Below, piece by piece: positions 6,720-13,251 of a stretch of DNA of 20,403 nt. The position numbers and the translations under genes were made by a program. Position 1 is the first letter of the stretch. Each line of letters starts with the position of its first letter. The notes beneath the pieces are model-generated. The model was given only the letters and a program-made list of their open reading frames with translations. It did not search any database and was not told the DNA's origin. The stretch covers positions 1-20,403 of the forward strand of contig CABSGW010000014.1 of NCBI GenBank assembly GCA_902477365.1, read 5' to 3'. Source of the DNA: an uncultured Prevotellaceae bacterium (GTDB lineage Bacteria > Bacteroidota > Bacteroidia > Bacteroidales > Bacteroidaceae).

Positions 6720-8357
6720 ATGGTTTCAGTTGATGGATTGACCGTCGAGTTCGGGGGAACAACCCTGTTTAGTGATATCTCGTTTGTAATTAATGAAAAA
6801 GACCGTATTGCCCTGATGGGGAAAAACGGTGCAGGAAAATCGACCCTGTTGAAGATACTAGCGGGTGTCCGGCAGCCCACCCGCGGACAGGTGTCCGCTC
6901 CTAAAGATACGGTTATAGCCTATTTGCCCCAGCATTTGATGACCGAAGACGGCCGTACCGTTTTCGAAGAAGCGTCACAAGCCTTTGCCCATCTGCATGA
7001 GATGGAAGCCGAAATAGAGCGGATCAATAATGAATTGGCTGTTCGCACAGATTACGAGAGCGATGAATACATGGCCCTTATCGAACAAGTTGCGGCGATG
7101 AGCGAAAAGTTCTATGCCATAGACCTCACCCATTTTGAAGAAGATGTGGAAAAAACGCTTTTAGGACTAGGTTTTGAACGTGCGGACTTCCGGCGCCAAA
7201 CCAGTGAATTCAGTGGTGGATGGCGTATGCGTATTGAACTGGCCAAATTGTTGCTGAAAAATCCGGATGTCTTGTTGCTCGACGAGCCTACCAATCATTT
7301 GGATATAGAGTCTATCCAGTGGTTGGAGGAGTTTTTGATCAGCAACGGAAAAGCCGTCATTGTAATAAGTCACGACCGTAAGTTTGTGGACAGTATCACC
7401 ACACGTACCATTGAGGTGACCATGGGACGTATTTACGATTACAAAGTGAACTACTCCCAGTACCTGCAACTGAGGGCCGAGCGTCGCCAGCAGCAGATGA
7501 AGCAGTACGAGGAACAGCAGAAGATGATTCAAGAAAACAAGGATTTCATAGAGCGTTTCAAAGGAACATACAGCAAGACTTTCCAAGTGCAGAGCCGTGT
7601 GAAGATGTTGGAAAAGCTGGAACTCATCGAGGTGGACGAAGAGGATACGTCGGCTTTGCGGCTCAAGTTTCCGCCTTCTCCCCGCAGTGGCACTTATCCG
7701 GTAACAATGGACGGAGTGGGCAAGGCGTATGGCGATCATGTTGTGTTCCGTAATGCCTCGCTTACCATTGAGCGTGGTGACAAAGTGGCCTTTGTGGGAC
7801 GTAATGGCGAGGGTAAGTCCACGTTGGTGAAGTGCATTATTGGGGAATTGGAACACGAAGGCAGTCTGGCATTGGGACATAATGTGCAGATCGGTTACTT
7901 TGCACAAAACCAGGCTTCTTTGTTGGACGAAAATTTAACGGTGTTTCAAACCATAGACGATGTGGCAAAGGGCGAGATACGTAACAAGATACGCGATTTG
8001 CTGGGTGCGTTTATGTTTGGCGGAGAAGCCAGTACCAAAAAAGTGAAAGTGTTGTCGGGTGGCGAACGCACGCGTTTGGCCATGATCAAACTGTTGCTTG
8101 AGCCTGTCAATTTGCTGATACTGGACGAGCCAACCAATCATTTGGATATGAAGACCAAGGATATTCTGAAACAAGCATTGCAGGACTTTGACGGTACATT
8201 GCTTGTTGTGAGTCACGACCGCGATTTTCTGGATGGGCTTGTTACCAAAGTGTATGAGTTTGGCCAGCAACGTGTGCGTGAGCATCTGTGTGGTATCTAT
8301 GAATTCTTGGAACATAAACGGATGGAGCATTTACAGGATTTGGAAGTGAAACGATAA
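6720..8357 (+). CDS. ABC-F family ATPase (ribosome-associated, two nucleotide-binding domains)
   Basis: This soluble 545-residue protein has two ABC cassettes and no membrane segments. Domain 1 has Walker A GKNGAGKS (34-41), signature FSGGW and Walker B LLLDEPTNHLD. Domain 2 has Walker A GRNGEGKS (360-367), signature LSGGERTRLA and LLILDEPTNHLD. Between them lies a charged, Gln-rich coiled-coil linker (QLRAERRQQQMKQYEEQQK), the P-site tRNA interaction motif of the class. ABC-F proteins bind the ribosomal E site to rescue or gate translation; some protect the ribosome from antibiotics. The length and lack of a C-terminal Uup-type coil suggest a YbiT/EttA-like housekeeping member rather than a resistance protein, but this is inference. 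The ATG at 6720 is preferred because an upstream ATG (6711) is followed at once by a stop. Confidence 0.93.
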   Translation: MVSVDGLTVEFGGTTLFSDISFVINEKDRIALMGKNGAGKSTLLKILAGVRQPTRGQVSAPKDTVIAYLPQHLMTEDGRTVFEEASQAFAHLHEMEAEIERINNELAVRTDYESDEYMALIEQVAAMSEKFYAIDLTHFEEDVEKTLLGLGFERADFRRQTSEFSGGWRMRIELAKLLLKNPDVLLLDEPTNHLDIESIQWLEEFLISNGKAVIVISHDRKFVDSITTRTIEVTMGRIYDYKVNYSQYLQLRAERRQQQMKQYEEQQKMIQENKDFIERFKGTYSKTFQVQSRVKMLEKLELIEVDEEDTSALRLKFPPSPRSGTYPVTMDGVGKAYGDHVVFRNASLTIERGDKVAFVGRNGEGKSTLVKCIIGELEHEGSLALGHNVQIGYFAQNQASLLDENLTVFQTIDDVAKGEIRNKIRDLLGAFMFGGEASTKKVKVLSGGERTRLAMIKLLLEPVNLLILDEPTNHLDMKTKDILKQALQDFDGTLLVVSHDRDFLDGLVTKVYEFGQQRVREHLCGIYEFLEHKRMEHLQDLEVKR

Positions 8358-8382
8358 GTATTTTGCTTGTTCGGGGAATTAC

Positions 8383-8428
8383 AAGTCCGGTTGCGTGGAG
8401 TTAATGACTCGCGTAACCGGACTTTTTT
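8383..8428 (+). terminator. intrinsic terminator after the ABC-F gene
   Basis: AAGTCCGGTT (8383-8392) pairs with AACCGGACTT (8415-8424), and the T-run from 8423 extends to 8428. The G+C-rich stem followed by six Ts is a classic rho-independent signal. Confidence 0.88.
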
Positions 8429-8512
8429 ATAGGTACGATCTCCGGAGGATATTTATTGTTTGATCAGGTTTTAAGGTCATACAACCCGAAAGAGGTTACT
8501 TTTTGTAACGAC

Positions 8513-8551
8513 ATGCCCAGTCCGTTCAAAAAGACACGCGTTGTTGTTTCA
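8513..8551 (+). repeat. dispersed ATGCCCAGTC repeat, long form
   Basis: From 8513 the sequence reads ATGCCCAGTCCGTT, then a spacer and GACACGCGTTGTTGT. It aligns without gaps to 19654-19692, where the core ATGCCCAGTCCGT and the later GACACGCG are identical. Both stand in the same relative orientation in long intergenic regions. Confidence 0.65.
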
Positions 8552-8648
8552 CCGTACACGTATGGACGTTGTTGTGTGCAGGGCTGTTTGGCAATGCGGA
8601 TTTTTGTGGTTTTTTCCTGCTTGTGACATGGAGGTGATAAACAAATCT

Positions 8649-8661
8649 ACGAACCTTTCGT
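8649..8661. promoter_or_regulatory. operator palindrome 1 (ACGAA-N3-TTCGT)
   Basis: ACGAACCTTTCGT is a perfect 5-bp inverted repeat with a 3-bp spacer. It lies upstream of the -33 box. With the second palindrome, centred 43 bp downstream, it is the likely binding site of the BlaI-type repressor encoded next to it. Assigning the repressor to this site is inference. Confidence 0.7.
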
Positions 8662-8679
8662 AATTTTGAGAGTCTAAAA

Positions 8680-8711
8680 TTTGTATGATCAACGAATGTT
8701 TCGTAGATTTG
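8680..8711 (+). promoter_or_regulatory. promoter of the blaI-like operon (-33 TTTG, -7 TAGATTTG)
   Basis: TTTG at 8680-8683 and TAGATTTG at 8704-8711 are 20 nt apart, the same geometry as the ABC-F promoter. Transcription should start near 8718, leaving about 22 nt of leader. Operator 2 fills the spacer and touches the first base of the -7 box, so occupancy would block RNA polymerase. Confidence 0.75.
8692..8704. promoter_or_regulatory. operator palindrome 2 (ACGAA-N3-TTCGT)
   Basis: ACGAATGTTTCGT has the same 5-bp arms and 3-bp spacer as operator 1. The outer halves of the two sites are also mutual reverse complements: aaatctacgaa (8643-8653) and ttcgtagattt (8700-8710). This gives an 11-bp inverted repeat bracketing the whole region and suggests the full site is TCTACGAA-N3-TTCGTAGA. 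Confidence 0.75.
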
Positions 8712-8739
8712 CAGGGAATGAATTTGATAAATACCTTGT

Positions 8740-9108
8740 ATGATGGAAAAATTGACTCCTCAGGAAGAAAATATTATGCGCTGTTTTTGGAAATTAGGAC
8801 CGGGACAGATACGTGATATTATCGGTTTACAGACCGATCCGCAGCCTTATACGACGGTGGCTTCCATCGCGAATAACTTGCGACGGAAGGGGTATTTGAT
8901 GGTAACCAAACGGGGCAATTCGTATGAGTATGCGCCGTTAATACCGGAAAGTGCCTATAAACGGGAGTTTGTAGGAGGAGTGGTTGATAGCTATTTCCAT
9001 AACTCATACAAAGAGATGGTTTCTTTTTTCGCCAAAGAACAGAAAATATCAGTTGACGAACTGAAGGAAATCATCCAACTGATAGACAAAGGAACCTCTG
9101 AACCTTAA
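8740..9108 (+). CDS. BlaI/MecI-family transcriptional repressor
   Basis: This is a 122-residue winged-helix protein. Residues 3-65 match the DNA-binding domain of BlaI/MecI: LTPQEENIM and FWKLGPGQIRDI in the first helices, TTVASIANNLRRKGY as recognition helix, and TKRGNSYEYAPLI as the wing. The C-terminal part (about 70-122) is the helical dimerisation domain. The stretch MVSFFAKEQ around residues 93-101 lines up with the place where BlaI and MecI are cut when their sensor is activated, so derepression by proteolysis is plausible. It stands 14 nt before an M56 protease gene, the usual partner. Two adjacent ATG codons (8740, 8743) both fit as the start. No beta-lactamase gene is nearby, so the controlled signal is probably not beta-lactam. 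Confidence 0.92.
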   Translation: MMEKLTPQEENIMRCFWKLGPGQIRDIIGLQTDPQPYTTVASIANNLRRKGYLMVTKRGNSYEYAPLIPESAYKREFVGGVVDSYFHNSYKEMVSFFAKEQKISVDELKEIIQLIDKGTSEP

Positions 9109-9122
9109 TCTGTTTTTAAACC

Positions 9123-10382
9123 ATGTTTGCCGTTTTGTCCTATTTGTTGCAGGTGAATTTAGCGCTGGTTCTTCTTTTTCTGGCCTACCGTTGTTTATGC
9201 GTGTTCACCACGTTCTTGCGAATGCGGCGGGTTTCGTTATGGATGGTGCGTGCGGGTGCGTTGTTGTTTCCGTTTGTGCATGTTTCGCAGAAGGAGTTCT
9301 TGCTCACTTCGGACATGATTGGACAACTAGGTACTTGGACGCAGGCTGCTGTGGCTTTTTCCCCAAACATGATTCAGAAGGGCATAGAGGCGGTAGCGGT
9401 TAAGGGCTGGTGGGATTATGCCTTGGTGGTGTACCTCACTATCGCTGTGCTGTTGTTGGGGTACTTTGTGGTGCAATGGGTTAGCCTTATTTCGTTGTAT
9501 CGTAAAAGCAGGTTGGAGTATTGGGTGGACGGAACGCGTTTGCACATATTGCCCGGACAGGGGGCTTCGTTCTCTTTTTTTCATTGTATTTTTCTGTACG
9601 AGCAGGAGTTGGAAGAAAAAGAGTTGGCTTGTGTGGTTGCACACGAGGCGGCCCATGTGCGTGGAAGGCATTCGGCAGATATCTTGTCGGGACAGTTACT
9701 GGCTATTTTTTGTTGGTTCAACCCCGTGGCTTGGATGTTACAGGGTGAAACAAAGCGGTTGATGGAGTTTTTGGCGGATCGTCGGGTGCTACGTGACGGT
9801 TGTGACCGTAAGCGTTATCAGATGCAACTGCTTCGCACATCCTGTAATGGCAAGGTTGCTGCCGCAGGGTGCAATTTTAATTTTTCACACCTTCGGTCTC
9901 GTATTGTAATGATGAATAAACCTCGGAGCAGCCGTTCCCGGGCGCTTGTATTCGTTGCATTCTTCTCAGTTTTCTGCGGATTGCCGTTTACCGGTTTTTC
10001 CGACTGGTTGGTTGTCTCGGCTGCTCACGGCGAGGCTGGTTCGGCGACGGGCGAATTGCAAGGTGTCTGGATGATGCGCCATCCCGACAAGGAGACTCCT
10101 ACATTCAGTTATAAACTGTTGAACAAGGATGGACGTTATATCAATTTGCGTTCGTATGATGGTGGCAAGACCTTTTCCATCCTGCGGCAGGGCACTTATC
10201 AAGTGGTAGCTCCGCAAATTTATATCGAGCATTTGGAGCAGGAGTTTGGACAGTCGGTTGTTGGGCGGGTGGACATTGTCATGACCTATCAGGTTGAGGG
10301 CAACCGGCTGCATGTCTCCTTTAAGTTGGGAGATAGGGTCTATTCAGAAGTGTGGGAACGCCTGCACGATGCGATGTCTTGA
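9123..10382 (+). CDS. M56 (BlaR1-like) membrane metalloprotease fused to a DUF4488-like sensor domain
   Basis: This 419-residue membrane protein has helices near residues 5-25, 40-55 and 98-122, a cytoplasmic zinc protease domain, a further helix near 270-293, and an outward-facing C-terminal domain (about 305-419). The protease has the zinc motif HEAAH (174-178) and the downstream EFLAD (E215, D219), as expected for an active M56 enzyme. In BlaR1 and MecR1 the outer domain is a penicillin-binding fold. Here it lacks the SxxK signature and instead resembles the small secreted protein encoded next (shared YINLRS and DGGKTFS blocks, about half the positions identical by eye). The likely role is to sense an envelope signal and cleave the BlaI-type repressor. 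What the domain binds is unknown. Confidence 0.88.
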   Translation: MFAVLSYLLQVNLALVLLFLAYRCLCVFTTFLRMRRVSLWMVRAGALLFPFVHVSQKEFLLTSDMIGQLGTWTQAAVAFSPNMIQKGIEAVAVKGWWDYALVVYLTIAVLLLGYFVVQWVSLISLYRKSRLEYWVDGTRLHILPGQGASFSFFHCIFLYEQELEEKELACVVAHEAAHVRGRHSADILSGQLLAIFCWFNPVAWMLQGETKRLMEFLADRRVLRDGCDRKRYQMQLLRTSCNGKVAAAGCNFNFSHLRSRIVMMNKPRSSRSRALVFVAFFSVFCGLPFTGFSDWLVVSAAHGEAGSATGELQGVWMMRHPDKETPTFSYKLLNKDGRYINLRSYDGGKTFSILRQGTYQVVAPQIYIEHLEQEFGQSVVGRVDIVMTYQVEGNRLHVSFKLGDRVYSEVWERLHDAMS

Positions 10383-10387
10383 ATATT

Positions 10388-10399
10388 TTTTGGCCAAAA
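10388..10399. promoter_or_regulatory. 12-bp palindrome in the gap before the secreted gene
   Basis: TTTTGGCCAAAA is perfectly self-complementary and extends with one mismatch to about 20 bp. It lies 6-17 bases after the M56 stop codon. It could be a protein-binding site or a weak processing hairpin. There is no direct evidence for either. Confidence 0.35.
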
Positions 10400-10439
10400 T
10401 ATAAAAGTGAATTATCTGTTGATTTATGAAATTTAAAAA

Positions 10440-10865
10440 ATGAAGCGTATGAAGTTATTTAATAAGCGTGGTGTGCTTTACACATTGAGTCTGTTGTTCC
10501 TGTTCGCCCTTGTGCCGTTACGTGCAGGTGCTGAATCCATTGAAGGAGTTTGGCGGATTACTTCCTCCGGAAATCCGGCTACAGTGAATTATAAAGTGCT
10601 GAAAACGAACGGGAAGTATATCAATTTGCGTTCTCGTGATGGTGGTAAGACTTTCTCCGTTACCCGGAAGGGTTTGTATGAGATTGTTGCCCCCGGCGTG
10701 TATGTCGAGAACCTGAAGTATGAAAATGGCGGATGGTGTAATGTGTTGTTCCCTATTTCTTATCAGAAGGAGAAAAATAAGTTGCATCTGACGTTTAAGT
10801 TGAATGGAAAAACCTATACAGAGGTCTGGGAGAAGGTGAAATCTTCCGCCTACCGTCAGCCCTAG
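10440..10865 (+). CDS. secreted DUF4488-like protein, paralogue of the M56 sensor domain
   Basis: This 141-residue protein has a type I signal peptide (MKRMKLFNKRG..., hydrophobic 12-28, cleavage likely after A31 in AGA-ES) and no lipobox cysteine, so the product should be soluble in the periplasm. The mature part opens with IEGVWRI and contains KYINLRS, DGGKTFSVTRKG and FKLNGKTYTEVWEKV, fitting a small lipocalin-like beta-barrel family (DUF4488 by recall). The same blocks occur in the same order in the last 110 residues of the M56 protein. At DNA level tatatcaatttgcgttc is shared exactly, 480 bp apart (10138 and 10618). A tandem duplication of the domain seems likely. It is probably co-transcribed with the two genes before it (57-nt gap). 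It may bind the same ligand as the sensor, but no ligand is known to me. Confidence 0.82.
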   Translation: MKRMKLFNKRGVLYTLSLLFLFALVPLRAGAESIEGVWRITSSGNPATVNYKVLKTNGKYINLRSRDGGKTFSVTRKGLYEIVAPGVYVENLKYENGGWCNVLFPISYQKEKNKLHLTFKLNGKTYTEVWEKVKSSAYRQP

Positions 10866-10899
10866 TTGGCAATGTGTTTAGTCTATGAATATCAATCGT

Positions 10900-10937
10900 G
10901 TTGTCCGGGCTGTATGAATGGTCTGGACAACTTTTTT
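10900..10937 (+). terminator. intrinsic terminator of the blaI-like operon
   Basis: GTTGTCCGGGC (10900-10910) pairs with GTCTGGACAAC (10921-10931), with two G-U pairs, and is followed directly by six Ts (10932-10937). Confidence 0.88.
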
Positions 10938-10987
10938 CCGGACGGATGACATGGATGAAGAAATGACGGGTTTGCGATGTTCTAAAA

Positions 10988-11025
10988 GTCAAGCGGTTGG
11001 ATCAAAATAGATCCAACCGCTTGAC
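10988..11025 (-). terminator. perfect 16-bp hairpin, terminator of the dTDP-glucose dehydratase gene
   Basis: gtcaagcggttggatc (10988-11003) and gatccaaccgcttgac (11010-11025) are exact reverse complements around a 6-nt loop. Read on the minus strand the stem is followed by TTTT, so it terminates transcription coming from the gene at 11066-12205. It may also serve as a backstop for plus-strand transcription. Confidence 0.82.
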
Positions 11026-11065
11026 GTATGTTATAATCTGTGTTGATGTTATCGCATATCGTCTG

Positions 11066-12205
11066 TTAGCGTCCGCTATACATGCGTTCGTAATAGTTTT
11101 GGTAATCGTCGCAGGTTACAGCCTCTATCCAGGTGCGGTTTTCCAAGTTCCAGCGGATTGTTTTTACAATACCTACTTCGAACGTCGTTTCCGGATACCA
11201 CCCCAATTCTTCTTTTATCTTCGTTGGGTCTATACCATAACGTTGGTCGTGTCCCAGGCGGTCTTTTACGTAGGTTATCAGGTCTTCGTTAATCCAGTCG
11301 ATACGTATCTTTCCGTCAGCTCCGGTTTCCTGCTTTTTAAGTAGCGTGCGGAGTTCGGGCTGTTCCTCCATAATGTTGTGGATGGTGCGGATGATCAGTT
11401 TTACAATTTGTATGTTTTGACGTTCATTGTGGCCTCCGACGTTATAGATGCAGCCGTCTTGACCTTGTTCAATCACCATGTCAATGGCTTTGCAGTGATC
11501 TTCCACGTAGAGCCAGTCACGCACATTGGTTCCCTGTCCGTACACGGGCAATTTCTTACCCTCCAGAATGTTCTTGATGATTAAGGGAATCAACTTTTCC
11601 GGGAACTGGTAAGGGCCGTAATTGTTTGAACAGCGCGTAATGCTGACCGGCATTTTAAAGGTGTCTTTATAGGCGCACACAATGTGGTCGGCACTGGTCT
11701 TCGAGGCGCTGTAGGGGCTATGTGGGTCTAAGGGAGTTTCTTCGGTGAAGAATCCTTGTTCGCCCAGACTTCCGTACACTTCGTCGGTAGACACCTGGTG
11801 GAAGCGTACTCCTTTTCGCCAGGTTGGATAGCCTTCTGCGTTTTTTCCTGTAACCCAAGCTCTACGTGCGGCGTCCAGCAGGTTTTGTGTACCCAGTATG
11901 TTGGTTTGTAAAAAGAGTTGCGGGTTGTCAATGCTACGGTCTACATGGCTCTCGGCTGCAAAATTCACAACAACGTCAAATTTGTATTCAGCAAACAGGT
12001 GGTCTGCCAGTTGGTTGTCGCATATATCGCCTTTGACAAAGAAACAACGTTCATTGTCAATGTCGTTGGCAATCGTACCCAAATAGCCGGCATAAGTCAG
12101 CGCGTCCAATACGACTATTTTTATGTTGTCATACTTCTTTAGCATGTATTTCAGGTAGTTGGCACCAATGAATCCAGCTGCTCCTGTTACTAGATAGGTT
12201 CTCAT
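11066..12205 (-). CDS. rfbB: dTDP-glucose 4,6-dehydratase
   Basis: This NAD-dependent short-chain dehydrogenase-fold enzyme (also called RmlB) makes dTDP-4-keto-6-deoxyglucose, the precursor of rhamnose and other deoxysugars for surface polysaccharides. It has 379 residues. The Rossmann motif TGAAGFIG is at 7-14, the catalytic TDE at 140-142, and YSASK (Y165, K169) supplies the Tyr/Lys pair. RCSNNYGPYQFPEKLIP and NVRDWLYVEDH are characteristic of the family. The gene stands alone with its own promoter and terminator. The partner genes rmlA, rmlC and rmlD are not in the window, so they must be elsewhere if rhamnose is made. It is divergent from menA. Confidence 0.96.
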   Translation of the reverse strand: MRTYLVTGAAGFIGANYLKYMLKKYDNIKIVVLDALTYAGYLGTIANDIDNERCFFVKGDICDNQLADHLFAEYKFDVVVNFAAESHVDRSIDNPQLFLQTNILGTQNLLDAARRAWVTGKNAEGYPTWRKGVRFHQVSTDEVYGSLGEQGFFTEETPLDPHSPYSASKTSADHIVCAYKDTFKMPVSITRCSNNYGPYQFPEKLIPLIIKNILEGKKLPVYGQGTNVRDWLYVEDHCKAIDMVIEQGQDGCIYNVGGHNERQNIQIVKLIIRTIHNIMEEQPELRTLLKKQETGADGKIRIDWINEDLITYVKDRLGHDQRYGIDPTKIKEELGWYPETTFEVGIVKTIRWNLENRTWIEAVTCDDYQNYYERMYSGR

Positions 12206-12270
12206 ATCTTGATTTTATATGCAGTTTTGCTCTTTGTCGGATAGGGCTGTTTTGCCACTTTATCCGTAAG

Positions 12271-12302
12271 CAAAGATACAGAGTTAATCCGAATTGGACA
12301 AG
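12271..12302 (-). promoter_or_regulatory. promoter of the dTDP-glucose dehydratase gene (-7 TATCTTTG, -33 CTTG)
   Basis: On the minus strand TATCTTTG occupies 12278-12271 and CTTG occupies 12302-12299, with exactly 20 nt between. The -33 box differs from TTTG at one base. The predicted leader is about 60 nt. Confidence 0.65.
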
Positions 12303-12330
12303 TGACGTCGTTCCTTTCGGTGAAAAATCT

Positions 12331-12338
12331 TACCTTTG
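12331..12338 (+). promoter_or_regulatory. -7 box of menA (TACCTTTG)
   Basis: TACCTTTG matches the consensus and lies 25 bp before the ATG at 12364. The expected -33 position (12307-12310) reads GTCG, so this promoter is less complete than its neighbours. The divergent -33 box is only about 30 bp away. Confidence 0.55.
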
Positions 12339-12363
12339 TAGTAAGATTCAAAAGGATGGTAAA

Positions 12364-13251
12364 ATGAACCAGGAGTCAGTAGGTTTAAATTCAGTGCGTG
12401 CTTGGGTGTTGGCGGCTCGTCCCAAGACGTTGACGGCGGCCCTCATACCCGTGTTGGTTGCCGTTGCTTTGGCTTGGGCCGACGGGGTGTTCCAGTGGAA
12501 ACCGGCTTTGGTTTGTGCGCTGTTTGCCTCGTTGATGCAAGTAGCCGCTAACCTTATCAATGACTTGTTTGATTACCTGAAAGGAACGGATCGCACCGAT
12601 CGTCTAGGACCTGAACGAGCCTGTGCGCAAGGCTGGATCTCGGTTGGAGCCATGCGCTGGGGAATCGCCTTGGTGGTTAGCTTGGCTTGTATGGTCGGGG
12701 CTATTTTGTTATTGTATGGTGGCTGGTGGCTGGTGGGCATTGGTGTGGCTTGTGTGGTCTTTGCTTTTCTTTACACTACGCTGCTCTCCTATTGTGGGTT
12801 GGGCGATGTCTTGGTGCTGGTCTTTTTCGGGTTGGTGCCTGTTGCCGGTACGTATTATGTGCAGGCCGGTGTCTTCAACTGGCCGGTGGCGTGGTGTGCC
12901 TTGGCTTGTGGTCTGGTGGTGGATACCTTGCTGGTAGTGAACAACTATCGTGACCGGGATACCGATCGCAATGCCGGTAAACGCACGCTGATAGTCTTGA
13001 TGGGAGAGCCTTTCGGCCGCTACTTTTATTTGTTGCTGGGCGTACTGGCTTGTGTCGGAGCTGGGGCATTAACCTGTTTCGGTTATCGCTATATGGCGCT
13101 TCCTTGCCTTTATCTGGTCGTACACGTCCTGACCTGGCGTAGGCTTTCCCGCATACGCAGTGGACGTGCCTTGAATCAGATTTTGGGCGATACCTCCCGC
13201 AATATGTTTATTTTTGCCGTGTTGTTGGCTGTGGCTCTGTTTTTAAATTAG
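12364..13251 (+). CDS. menA: 1,4-dihydroxy-2-naphthoate polyprenyltransferase
   Basis: This integral membrane prenyltransferase of the UbiA superfamily attaches the isoprenoid tail to 1,4-dihydroxy-2-naphthoate, giving demethylmenaquinone. It has 295 residues with about eight or nine hydrophobic helices. The first Asp-rich motif is NDLFDYLKGTD (66-76), and the second is NNYRDRDTDRNAGKRT (193-208). Together they bind the Mg-diphosphate of the prenyl donor. The conserved ARPKTL at the N-terminus also fits MenA. It uses its own promoter. The last codon and stop overlap the end of the convergent MBOAT gene. The other men genes are not in the window. Confidence 0.95.
   Translation: MNQESVGLNSVRAWVLAARPKTLTAALIPVLVAVALAWADGVFQWKPALVCALFASLMQVAANLINDLFDYLKGTDRTDRLGPERACAQGWISVGAMRWGIALVVSLACMVGAILLLYGGWWLVGIGVACVVFAFLYTTLLSYCGLGDVLVLVFFGLVPVAGTYYVQAGVFNWPVAWCALACGLVVDTLLVVNNYRDRDTDRNAGKRTLIVLMGEPFGRYFYLLLGVLACVGAGALTCFGYRYMALPCLYLVVHVLTWRRLSRIRSGRALNQILGDTSRNMFIFAVLLAVALFLN

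Larger units (their letters stand above)
8429..8739. other. intergenic regulatory region upstream of the BlaI-type gene
   Basis: No gene is seen in this stretch. It holds one ATGCCCAGTC repeat copy, two operator palindromes and a complete promoter, each listed separately. The part between about 8552 and 8640 shows nothing I can assign. Confidence 0.6.

Noticed and set aside
7167..7907. Long minus-strand open frame (246 codons) opposite the ABC-F gene
   Set aside because: It is antisense to a clearly coding gene with both ABC cassettes intact, is His/Leu-rich without any motif, and owes its length to codon bias of the real gene.
6720..8357. ABC-F protein as an antibiotic-resistance determinant
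   Set aside because: Nothing in the linker or context points to a known ribosome-protection subtype. Length and domain plan suit a housekeeping YbiT/EttA-like member.
8740..10382. Beta-lactam resistance regulator pair
   Set aside because: The protease's outer domain lacks a penicillin-binding fold and SxxK motif, and there is no beta-lactamase or penicillin-binding protein gene in the window.
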